A stretch of 64,000 bases of DNA from Methanosarcina sp. MSH10X1 (GTDB lineage: Archaea > Halobacteriota > Methanosarcinia > Methanosarcinales > Methanosarcinaceae). The stretch covers positions 270,351 to 334,350 of the forward strand of contig NZ_SCHL01000002.1 of assembly GCF_004099695.1 (NCBI RefSeq), written 5' to 3'. Both the position numbers and the translations under genes were made by a program. The stretch's first letter is position 1. The number at the start of each line of letters is the position of its first letter. The notes under the pieces were generated by a model that made no database searches, was not told where the DNA came from, and saw only the letters and a program-made list of their open reading frames with translations. This document shows positions 17,819-25,457 of this stretch, one piece after another.

Positions 17819-18007
17819 TTGAAACCGGGAAAGAAATTTGTAGAAATAATAGGTTTTTTAACATTTCTGATCTCTTACTTCTTATTTTTCAACCTCTTGC
17901 TCCCGCTCCGGGGATTGGATTCTCCGGTCTATGCTCCAGGCACGCTCATTTTTGCCTTTTTCGGGTACTGGCTTGGGGGTTACCTGTACGAGAGATATCT
18001 AAAATGA
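17819..18007 (+). CDS. Small two-helix membrane protein
   Basis: This 62-aa protein has a basic start ('MKPGKKFVE') and two hydrophobic helices (about 9-29 and 38-54) joined by 'PLRGLDSPVYAPG'. It starts at TTG 17819, 11 nt after a GGGGG run. It lies 81 nt after msrB on the same strand, so it may share a transcript. Family unknown. Confidence 0.5.
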   Translation: MKPGKKFVEIIGFLTFLISYFLFFNLLLPLRGLDSPVYAPGTLIFAFFGYWLGGYLYERYLK

Positions 18008-18138
18008 AAAGCCTGCTCGAAAGTTAATCTGGCTATCAAAACCTGATATGATTACAACCTGATATAAACTATATAGAGATTTTACTGAACTTTAATTTTC
18101 ATAATATTTATTATAGATTATAACAATCTATTTAATTG

Positions 18139-18783
18139 ATGTTAAAAGCAATAATTTTTGATGTGGATGGAGTTCTTGTAGATTCCATGATTTACCAGGC
18201 CGATGCCTGGGTTAAAACCTTCAAGGAAGTTGGTATTAGCATTACCAGGGAAGACATTTACGAACTCGAAGGCTCAAACAACCAGAGATTAATTAAATCG
18301 ATCTTCGAAAAAGCCGGAAAGGAGCCTGAACCCTGGCATTTAGAACAACTACCTGAAAAGAAACGTGAGGCTCTTGAGTTTGATAAAATAAAACCTTTTG
18401 AAGGGATTCTGGATTGTCTTAAGGAGCTGAAACAGCACTTCAAGCTCGCCATGGTTTCTGGATCACATGTCGACACGGTAACTCAGGTTGTAAACAAATA
18501 TTTTTCTAACTGCTTTGATGTAGTAATTACCGGGAGCGACCTCGAGCGCGGGAAACCCGACCCCGACCCTTACCTCAAAGCTCTGGAAATGCTTGACCTG
18601 ACAAAAAACGAGTGCATAGTAATCGAAAATGCGCCTCTGGGCATAACTGCCGCCAGAAGGGCAGGGCTTTACTGCGTTGCAGTTGCAAGTATGCTTGAGC
18701 CTGAGAAAGTAGAGCATGCGGATTTTGTGCTCAAAGATCATAATGACCTTCTCGAATATCTGAAGAGCCTCATTCCAGAGTGA
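18139..18783 (+). CDS. HAD-superfamily phosphatase (phosphoglycolate phosphatase / beta-phosphoglucomutase-like)
   Basis: This 214-aa haloacid-dehalogenase-type hydrolase has all four motifs. The nucleophile motif I 'DVDGVLVDS' is near 8-16, motif II Ser is in 'AMVSGS', motif III Lys is in 'GSDLERGKPDPDPYL', and motif IV 'ECIVIENAPLGI' has an 'ENA' in place of the common 'EDS'. The helical cap (about 17-85) is C1-type. The substrate is a small phosphate ester, not definable from sequence. I chose ATG 18139 over the TTG one codon earlier. An 8-bp inverted repeat overlaps its stop. Confidence 0.82.
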   Translation: MLKAIIFDVDGVLVDSMIYQADAWVKTFKEVGISITREDIYELEGSNNQRLIKSIFEKAGKEPEPWHLEQLPEKKREALEFDKIKPFEGILDCLKELKQHFKLAMVSGSHVDTVTQVVNKYFSNCFDVVITGSDLERGKPDPDPYLKALEMLDLTKNECIVIENAPLGITAARRAGLYCVAVASMLEPEKVEHADFVLKDHNDLLEYLKSLIPE

Positions 18784-18804
18784 TCACAATTTCTCCTGAT
18801 CACT
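18779..18804 (+). terminator. Hairpin over the HAD gene stop
   Basis: AGTGATCA (18779-18786) and TGATCACT (18797-18804) form a perfect 8-bp stem with a 10-nt loop that includes the stop codon. The following T content is weak, so terminator function is only likely. Confidence 0.4.
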
Positions 18805-19467
18805 TCTTGAATCAGCCCAGGCTTACGAAAGCATTAAGTACGGAGACTGATAAAGTTTTTCAGAACGCTTTCTCTCTGAGTTCTTTTTCAAGCATCTCTC
18901 ACAGCACCGGGTCTGTCCAGTTCTCGGGCAAGCTTTTGTAATCGGGTCTTTAAGAACTATAAGGAAAGCGTTAAAACAGCGTCTAATCTATATAAAAAGA
19001 TTCATTAACCTTTAAAAACGGGTCACTCTAATGATTCCAAAATAAAAGGAAAAGAAGTAACATGGGGGAGTTGTATACACTCCTTACTGATGGCACGGTT
19101 TTTGGTCTGTTCGTATATTTTTTTTGTCCCACGCTACTATTTATCGATATACTTCCCAGGTATATATATTTTTCTTTTCTTCTATGTAATTATTAAATAA
19201 AGTATTGTTCTTGTGCTCATGGAATATATTTTATTCCTCTAATGTAATTCTACAAATTTTCTCTCTAGTCTACTTGGTTTCTGCTCTTTATATTATTTTC
19301 TTTTTTAATCAATCTGTTAACTGAGTGAATAATGAAAGGGCAGAGAGGAGTAATAAAATGATAAAAGCCATGCAAAAACTATGCAAAAATAAAGCCTGAT
19401 AAAATGAAAAATATGACGAAATTGTGGTTTCAGACGTATCTTAAAAAAGAAAAAGAGAACAGAAGGC
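18784..19467. other. Gap between the HAD gene and mtaB
   Basis: No intact gene. On the minus strand, 18860-18953 reads 'PDYKSLPENWTDPVL', one in-frame stop, then 'EMLEKELREKAF' and a stop, which could be a decayed C-terminus. A 44-codon plus-strand frame at 19062-19196 has no support. The T-rich stretch (minus strand) just beyond mtaB, about 19435-19455, may terminate the mtaCB transcript. Confidence 0.45.
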
Positions 19468-20853
19468 TTATAAGCCGTAGTTCTCTGGAAGGAAGACTTT
19501 AACTTCGCTCTTGTATTTTGTAAGGCAGTTGTCCATGAAGGTGTCCATGTCATCTGGAAGAGCTTCGAGAGCTGCCTTTGCGTCTGCGAGGGCTTTGGCT
19601 TCGAACCTGGAGAGCTCGAGTTTGCCGGCTGCACCTTCGTTGACGATGTTGCAGCATTCGATTGCGGCGTTCTTTGCCCTGAGGTAGATGTTGTCTCCGT
19701 CCTTGACGATTGATTCACCGACTCTGTATGCGTTGTCATATGCAAGCACATATGCCTGTGGGTCTCTGTATCTGTCGGAGAGCATAAAAAGGTCCCTGAG
19801 AACTTTATCGTTCTTGGTTTCAAGAGCGGTGTTCATGAGGGCGCAGTCGTATGCAAGGGATTCGGACCAGCACTGAACAGTTGTACCGCCGAATTCACCG
19901 TGGTACTCAACAGACTCGTTGGACCAGCAGTCACAGCACTGCATAATGAGGTTACCCATAACGTCAGAGTGGGCGCAGGTGGAGGTCTTACCTTCCTGGG
20001 TCATCGGCATACCGGTGATGGCTTTGACGATAACATTCTCATATCCGCAGTCCTTACCAGGGCCCTGTGCACCGGCTTCGTATGCAACGAGGGACCTTGG
20101 AGCGGAGATTGCCCTTGCGATAATTGCGAGGGTGTGAGCGAGGTTCTTGTCAAGCAGCCCGCCGCCAATGAACATTGCGGTGTTTGCCTGGGCGCAGTCG
20201 GTGTCACCAGCTGCAACAGTGCCGGTCTTCTTTGCAATGTCTGCAATGTCGGACCAGATGAGTTCCATGTCAATGGAGCCAAGACAGCCGATTGAGTAGA
20301 GGATACCTGCGATGTCGTTCCTGAGAACTGCATAGTCGAAAACTTCCTTACCACCCATGCTCTCTACGGAAAGCAAGTCAGCACCGGCTTTGGCGCATTC
20401 TTCGAAAGCTTCGAGGAAGACAGAGTACTTGTCGCCTCTGAGCTGGAGGAAGTCCCTGTTCTCACGGATGTCACCGATTGTGTGGCGGAGTGCGCACTTT
20501 ATGCCGTATTCATCGTGGTATTCTTCCATGATGGTCTTCTGGGCATGTGCAACTTCTGCTCCCCATGAGGGGTTGTTGGACATCTGCTGAACGTGTTCGG
20601 TTTCGAGAATGACTGCCGGAAAACCGACCTGGACCATTCTTGACATAATGTCGGTGGTGATCCTCTCATATTCCCTTATGAGTTTTTCTTTGGATGCACC
20701 GGCTTCTGGTCTTGGGGCATAGTTAATTTCAGGAATTGTATAGCCTGCACCGATCTCGAGACCGAGGCCTGCCTTTACCGGGTACTTGGATACGCCGAAG
20801 GTCATTTCGTCTGCGTTTGCGTATGCCATTGAAGTGTATCTTTTTGCTGCCAT
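19468..20853 (-). CDS. mtaB: Methanol:corrinoid methyltransferase subunit MtaB
   Basis: This 461-aa zinc enzyme cleaves the C-O bond of methanol and methylates Co(I) on MtaC, the entry step of methylotrophic methanogenesis. The three zinc ligands known from Methanosarcina barkeri are all in place at identical numbers: Glu164 ('LLSVESMGG'), Cys220 ('GDTDC') and Cys269 ('GKDCGYENV'). The TIM-barrel length is standard. It starts 10 nt after mtaC with a 'gaggtgag' site, so the pair is one operon and is translated as the MtaBC complex. Highly biased codons fit strong expression. Regulation is likely through the divergent Msr proteins. Confidence 0.98.
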   Translation of the reverse strand: MAAKRYTSMAYANADEMTFGVSKYPVKAGLGLEIGAGYTIPEINYAPRPEAGASKEKLIREYERITTDIMSRMVQVGFPAVILETEHVQQMSNNPSWGAEVAHAQKTIMEEYHDEYGIKCALRHTIGDIRENRDFLQLRGDKYSVFLEAFEECAKAGADLLSVESMGGKEVFDYAVLRNDIAGILYSIGCLGSIDMELIWSDIADIAKKTGTVAAGDTDCAQANTAMFIGGGLLDKNLAHTLAIIARAISAPRSLVAYEAGAQGPGKDCGYENVIVKAITGMPMTQEGKTSTCAHSDVMGNLIMQCCDCWSNESVEYHGEFGGTTVQCWSESLAYDCALMNTALETKNDKVLRDLFMLSDRYRDPQAYVLAYDNAYRVGESIVKDGDNIYLRAKNAAIECCNIVNEGAAGKLELSRFEAKALADAKAALEALPDDMDTFMDNCLTKYKSEVKVFLPENYGL

Positions 20854-20863
20854 TTAACTCACC

Positions 20864-21640
20864 TCAGTGCTTGTGGAATTTCTCTCTTAATGCTGCGATA
20901 TCTGTGGTACCTGCAACGATTGCGTCAGCGATCTTGGGGGCGTCAGCGGCTTCTTCACCGTAAATACCGAGTGCGTACTGGGACACGAAGTCCTGGTTAA
21001 CTGCACCGCCACCGCATGCGAATGGAATCTTGTATCCTTTCTCGAGGAGTTTGTCGTTAACTTCCTTGAATGCATACATGGTGGTGGTCATGAGTGCAGT
21101 ACCTGTGACCATGATTGGGTTGTTCTCAGCAACTGCTGTAAGGACTTCGTCCACAGGGACGTCCCTTCCAAGGTCAACTACATTGTAGCCGTTTGCCCTG
21201 AGGAGAGCGGTAACGATGTTCTTTCCAATGTCGTGAACGTCACCTTCTGCGACGTGGCAGACAATGGTTCCCTTTGTTACAGGAGCAGTTTCGGAGTTTT
21301 CCTTACAGAATTCGATACCATCAAGCATGGCGTCAGCGGACATCATGACATTTGGAAGGAAAATGATACCTTCATCATAGAGTCTTGTGACAACGCCCAT
21401 ACCTACCATGAGAGCGTCATCGATAAGTGCAATGGGGTCCTTGCCTGCGTCGATTGCTGCCTGGAGACCCTCGATAACGTCATCTTCTTCTCCTTCGAAG
21501 ATGGCCTTTGCGATCGGGTAGATTAATTCGTCCTTAGGATAAATCTCTTCTGCGGCTTCTTCAGGCGTCATTGCCTTTTCCAGAGCCACATTGTATCTGG
21601 TTAATACCTTTTTCAGACTTGCTTCTGTAAAGTCCAACAT
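20864..21640 (-). CDS. mtaC: Methanol corrinoid protein MtaC
   Basis: This 258-aa B12-binding protein carries the methyl group from MtaB to MtaA and coenzyme M. The N-terminal helical cap domain (about 1-120) is followed by the Rossmann-like B12 domain, with 'EGDVHDIGKNIV' containing the lower-ligand His136 exactly as in M. barkeri. 'GTALMTTTM' and 'ACGGGAVNQDF' complete the corrinoid pocket. It is the first gene of the mtaCB transcript, preceded by nearly 900 bp of non-coding DNA that must hold the promoter and a leader. Confidence 0.98.
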   Translation of the reverse strand: MLDFTEASLKKVLTRYNVALEKAMTPEEAAEEIYPKDELIYPIAKAIFEGEEDDVIEGLQAAIDAGKDPIALIDDALMVGMGVVTRLYDEGIIFLPNVMMSADAMLDGIEFCKENSETAPVTKGTIVCHVAEGDVHDIGKNIVTALLRANGYNVVDLGRDVPVDEVLTAVAENNPIMVTGTALMTTTMYAFKEVNDKLLEKGYKIPFACGGGAVNQDFVSQYALGIYGEEAADAPKIADAIVAGTTDIAALREKFHKH

Positions 21641-22532
21641 ATTTCTAAACCTCCGTTTTAGTTTTTAGCAAAAAGGTCGCTACCTTTCCCGGGTCTGCAG
21701 TCCCGGAGATGTTCGGCATCGTGAAGTTCCGGCTTTTCCTCCGTGGAGTTCTTTCAGTGGTACTTAGCTGTGGAATATCTGAAATTTGTCCGTGCCACAG
21801 GACTCTATCTCTAGATTTTTCTCAGCAACCTTCCAGCGAAAAAATTTTCTCCTTTTCACCAGAACTTTACCTTTTTGAGTGATTCGCTTGTCTGTAATGC
21901 TAACAAGCGTATACAGCATAATTAGGGGAAATCATCCCATATACCATAACCGATGGAAATTTTTTCCTGGTTTTTACAGGGCAACAAGAGGTCTAAAATT
22001 TTGAGCCGATTACATGACTTCATATCTCTAAATTTTTTGCTAGCTTCTTTCCTGATAATTAAGCCTTAAATTTTTGAGGGGAATTTGCCGGGTTTCTTAA
22101 CTTCATACAGACTTGTGAATCCAAACTTGTCAATTTTCTTTGAACAATGTAATTATTCAGATAATAGCTATCAAAAATTTCAATGTTCGTGTTGAACTCC
22201 CTCAATTTTACACAATTTGATTATTCAGCCAGTCAGGGTGCAGAATATTTTAATTCTACCCAATGATGCCGTTTTTAAGGAAACTGAGAATTTTCCTGAA
22301 CTCCTGAAATTACGTTCTCTGGATTCCCTTACGTTTGAAATTATTCATCCAAATCCTTTTATATAAATGAATATATCGAATACCCTCTAGACATGGCGTA
22401 TACGCTTCTTCCTATTCAGGTCGTACAGGACCGAACTGGAAATCAAATTTTCATCCGTGTTTGCGCGGAGACTTTAGTGTTACGTGATACAGATATTTTA
22501 TACTTACAAAAAACGCGATAGAAGTGGTTTGA
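21641..22532 (-). promoter_or_regulatory. Divergent mtaCB / regulator control region with probable long leader
   Basis: About 890 bp separate mtaC from the Msr gene, with no ORF. A near-symmetric TATA ('tttatataaa', about 22358-22367) could serve either direction. If it drives mtaC, the leader exceeds 600 nt. Long 5' leaders are known for methanosarcinal mtaCB transcripts. A perfect palindrome GCGTATACGC (22396-22405) has its half-site repeated in the sense AAGCGTATAC at 21905-21914, which are candidate operator sites. Confidence 0.5.
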
Positions 22533-23387
22533 ATGCAACAGGAGTTAATAGATGTCGTATTTCGTTCCCAGAAAAGAAAAGATCTCCTTTTACTCTTGGG
22601 AGAGGAACCAAGAACAATGGAAGAAATTAAAACCCTGCTTGATGTTTCTCCCACAGCTATCTTACCCCAGATCAAAAGGCTTACAGACAGTGACCTGGTT
22701 ATTCAAAAAAATGGCAGCTATGAATTGACAGATATGGGAGAACAGGTGTTTAAAAAAGTTCAATCCCTTGTCAATGTCCTTACTTTGCTCGAACGAGACA
22801 ATTACTGGATAGAGCACGACCTCAGCGGAATTCCTCAGTATCTTCTCGATAAAATAGGAGACCTTAAGGATTGTAAACTGGTTGAAGCCGATCCGAGCCA
22901 GATTTTTGAGCCAAGCACGGAACTTTTGAATTTCTTCTCTTCTTCAAGTTATCTTATGGTGTTTTCGTCCTTCTACAGGCCTGAATTCCTGCCCATCTAT
23001 ACAAAGCTCGGAAGGATGGAGTCTGAGGTTACCCTTATTTTCACAGAGTCGGTACTCGAAAAAATTCTGCATAATTATGAGAGGAAAATAAGGAAACTAG
23101 CTACAATGAAAAACGCCGAACTTTTTGTCTGTAATGATGGGGTCAAGCTTGCCGAGCTTATGGTCTCGGACCGTGGGATGATGATTTCTCTCTTTGACAG
23201 TAACGGAAGGTTTTACCACAATTATATGTCCTGCTCCGAGCCTGAAGCCCTAAACTGGGCAAGGGAGCTTTTTGAATTCTATAAATCAAGAGCCTGGCAG
23301 ATCGAGAGTGAAAAATGCATTGATAATTTTGTCTGTACAGTCGAAAGCGGAGCTTTTCCGGAATCCATGGTGTTAAGCCTGCATTGA
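22533..23387 (+). CDS. Msr-family methanol regulator (winged helix + methanogen regulatory domain), copy 1
   Basis: This 284-aa archaeal regulator has an N-terminal winged helix (about 8-75: 'RKDLLLLLGEEPRTMEEIKTLL', 'ILPQIKRLTDSDLVIQ', 'YELTDMGEQVF'). It is followed by the C-terminal methanogen regulatory domain (DUF1724-type) with 'SSFYRPEF', 'AELFVCNDGVKLAELMVSDRGMMISLFDSNGRFY' and 'WARELFEFYKSRA'. Proteins of this family (MsrA-F in M. acetivorans) sit beside mtaCB operons and activate or repress them. It is divergent from mtaCB. Its last codons are duplicated in the spacer (23446-23481). I cannot say which Msr it matches. Confidence 0.88.
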   Translation: MQQELIDVVFRSQKRKDLLLLLGEEPRTMEEIKTLLDVSPTAILPQIKRLTDSDLVIQKNGSYELTDMGEQVFKKVQSLVNVLTLLERDNYWIEHDLSGIPQYLLDKIGDLKDCKLVEADPSQIFEPSTELLNFFSSSSYLMVFSSFYRPEFLPIYTKLGRMESEVTLIFTESVLEKILHNYERKIRKLATMKNAELFVCNDGVKLAELMVSDRGMMISLFDSNGRFYHNYMSCSEPEALNWARELFEFYKSRAWQIESEKCIDNFVCTVESGAFPESMVLSLH

Positions 23388-23481
23388 GGTATGAAGGCAG
23401 TTACACAGAGCCTACAAAGTGCTCTGCTTCAAAAAATAACTCTTTTTAAGCCTGCATTGTGGTATGAAGGCAGTTACGCAG
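23373..23481 (+). repeat. 36-bp direct repeat overlapping the regulator stop
   Basis: 23373-23408, which includes the last codons and stop of the first regulator, is repeated at 23446-23481 with two mismatches (core 'ttaagcctgcattg'). The copies start 73 bp apart, both ahead of the second regulator. They may be protein-binding sites or a scar of duplication. Confidence 0.8.
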
Positions 23482-23555
23482 GTTTAACTTTAGAGTCAGG
23501 TTCCCAACTAAATTCCGGGTATCACTCCGTAGCCACTTTCCGGAGGTTATATTAA

Positions 23556-24356
23556 ATGAGTATGGAACTGCAGTTAATAGACATAATTTTTTTTTCGGAC
23601 AAGAGGAAAAATTTGCTTCTGCTCCTGAAGGAAGGGCCAAAGACAATTGAGGAAATCAAAATCGGGCTTGACGTTAGTTCCAGTCCTATAATGGCTCAGA
23701 TCCGAATTTTACTCAAAGAAGGGTTGCTGGTGCAGAAGGGAGATAGCTATGAGCTCTCAATAAAAGGAAAGCTTATTGTTCCCAAAATGGAGCCTCTTCT
23801 CTCGACTTTTCAGGTTTTTGACGAGAACCATGATTACTGGGCAAGACAGGATTTGAGGACCCTTCCTCCCCATCTGCTGGACCGGATTGGAGAACTTGGC
23901 AGTTGTAAGGAACTGTTGCCAGATAGAACCCATATTTTTGATTATCCTCCTGAGATCATGGACCCTTTATATCGTTCAAGGACAGTTATGGAGGTTTCCT
24001 CATTTTTCCGTCCTGGATACCCGAGCCTCTATCTGGACCTTGCAAAGAGAGGTATTGACGTCTCGCTCGTTCTGGAAAGGCCGATCTATGAAAAATTGGT
24101 TTCTGACTACAGGGCAGATACGGAAGAATTTTTAAATCTGGAAAACACACGCCTTTTTGTCTGTGACCATAAAATCGAGCTTGCCTCCAGCATCGTTACC
24201 GATCGCTTTATTTCCCTGTCCTTGATTTCTAAAGAGGGAAGATATTATAATCATGAGATGGTGAGCTTTGAGGAACGTGCCCTTGTCTGGGGACAGGAGC
24301 TTTTTAACTATTACGAAGATCTGTCTGAACAGGTAATCGAGTTAAAATCTAACTGA
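23556..24356 (+). CDS. Msr-family methanol regulator, copy 2
   Basis: This 266-aa paralogue of the preceding gene has the same plan. The winged helix spans about 8-72 ('RKNLLLLLKEGPKTIEEIKIGLDVS', 'YELSIKGKLIV') and the C-terminal regulatory domain has 'SSFFRPGYPSLYLDLAKRGIDVSLVLE', 'TRLFVCDHKIELASSIVTDRFISLSLISKEGRYY' and 'WGQELFNYYEDLS'. Pairs of such regulators acting together on one mtaCB operon are known in M. acetivorans. It lies 168 nt after copy 1, with a possible promoter or operator in the repeat-bearing spacer. The gene ends in 21-bp tandem repeats. Confidence 0.88.
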   Translation: MSMELQLIDIIFFSDKRKNLLLLLKEGPKTIEEIKIGLDVSSSPIMAQIRILLKEGLLVQKGDSYELSIKGKLIVPKMEPLLSTFQVFDENHDYWARQDLRTLPPHLLDRIGELGSCKELLPDRTHIFDYPPEIMDPLYRSRTVMEVSSFFRPGYPSLYLDLAKRGIDVSLVLERPIYEKLVSDYRADTEEFLNLENTRLFVCDHKIELASSIVTDRFISLSLISKEGRYYNHEMVSFEERALVWGQELFNYYEDLSEQVIELKSN

Positions 24357-24429
24357 GGTTATCTGAAATCTAACTGAGGTTAACTGAAATCTAACTGAGG
24401 TTAACAGAAATCCAACTCAGGTTTAACAG
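24345..24429 (+). repeat. 21-bp tandem repeats spanning the second regulator stop
   Basis: Four head-to-tail units of AAATCTAACTGAGGTTAACTG type run 24345-24365, 24366-24386, 24387-24407 and 24408-24429 (last one 22 bp and more diverged). The first contains the final codons and TGA of the gene. They end about 60 bp before the next start. Confidence 0.88.
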
Positions 24430-24487
24430 AAATTTAATTTTTTATCCCCAAAGTTTAAAATAGTTTTGAGTTCCAGCTTCCGAATCG

Positions 24488-24964
24488 ATGAAAAAGCAGG
24501 GTTTTCCAGCAGTTATTGATGAAAATACCGAAATCCTGATTCTCGGCTCCCTTCCAGGTGACGTTTCTATCAAAAAGCATCAGTATTACGGGCATCCGGG
24601 AAATGATTTCTGGAGGCTTCTCGGCAATATTATCGGAGAAGATCTTCAGGGTATGAGTTATCAAAACCGGCTTGAAACCCTGAAACGTAATAAAATCGGA
24701 CTCTGGGACGTGTTTAAAGCCGGGAAAAGAGAAGGAAGCGAGGACGCAAAGATAACGGACGAAGAAATTAACCTGTTTTCAATGCTGAAAGTTATGGCTC
24801 CGAACCTGAAACTGGTTCTTTTTAATGGCAAGAAGTCCGGAGAATATGAACCGACCCTGAGAGCAATGGGATATGAAACAAAAGTCCTTCCCTCGTCAAG
24901 CGGAGCTAACAGGCGATTTCTGAAAAATAGGAAGTCAGAATGGGAAGCAGCTTTCAGGCGTTGA
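24488..24964 (+). CDS. Family 6 uracil-DNA-glycosylase-superfamily enzyme (hypoxanthine-DNA glycosylase)
   Basis: This 158-aa base-excision enzyme of the UDG superfamily has motif 1 'ILILGSLPGD' (about 17-26) and motif 2 'LPSSSGANRRF', with 'YYGHPGNDFWRLLG' in between as in MUG/TDG relatives. The combination matches family 6, first described from Methanosarcina as acting on hypoxanthine (deaminated adenine), not uracil. It is cytoplasmic. It lies 131 nt downstream of the regulator and is probably independent. Confidence 0.82.
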   Translation: MKKQGFPAVIDENTEILILGSLPGDVSIKKHQYYGHPGNDFWRLLGNIIGEDLQGMSYQNRLETLKRNKIGLWDVFKAGKREGSEDAKITDEEINLFSMLKVMAPNLKLVLFNGKKSGEYEPTLRAMGYETKVLPSSSGANRRFLKNRKSEWEAAFRR

Positions 24965-25075
24965 TAGCTCTTTCTGGCTACCACTCTCTTCCCACTCTTC
25001 TGAATAACTGGATTTTGTTCGTATTATTTAAGACATATAATTCCTGTCTTTTCGGGTTATCTGAATTCTTTCAGG

Positions 25076-25255
25076 TTATCTTACTTCTATAGCGTGTATG
25101 GGACAGGTTTCTTCACAGGCTCCGCAATCTACACATTCTTCTTCGTCTACAACTGCGCAACCCTCGTCCTCATCAATAATGATTGCCTCTACAGGACACT
25201 CTTCTACGCAGGTTCCACAGCCTGTACATTCTTCTTTGTTGACTTTTGCTGGCAT
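25076..25255 (-). CDS. 2[4Fe-4S] ferredoxin, second copy
   Basis: This 59-aa protein is easily missed because of its size. The minus strand reads '[21 protein letters not shown]', an acidic linker, then '[19 protein letters not shown]' and TAA. Both CxxCxxCxxxCP cluster motifs are intact. An 'aaggag' site precedes the ATG. It is a paralogue of the ferredoxin at 4540-4722 (same MPA start and spacing) but has an additional Cys in the linker ('EGCAVV'). Isolated between the glycosylase and the kinase. Confidence 0.93.
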   Translation of the reverse strand: MPAKVNKEECTGCGTCVEECPVEAIIIDEDEGCAVVDEEECVDCGACEETCPIHAIEVR

Positions 25256-25457
25256 ATCTTATAACTCCTTTCTTGCGTTTTTCCATACCTTTTTCTGTGC
25301 TCCTTATGCTTACTGCTCATATCAGTATTTTCAAAGCACAACCGGGATTTAGAATCTAAATTAGTCTGAAATCTAAGTTAGTCTGACCCCATTTTTATCT
25401 ATGGTATTTTATATATATAAACTTGATCTTATAGATCTGTAACGGTTTTGCCGACAA

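Noticed and set aside
19062-19196. 44-codon ORF between the HAD gene and mtaB
   Set aside because: No clear ribosome-binding site and composition driven by T-runs.
19468-21640. Amber (pyrrolysine) codons in the methyltransferase genes
   Set aside because: mtaB and mtaC are uninterrupted and need no readthrough, as expected for methanol as opposed to methylamine enzymes.
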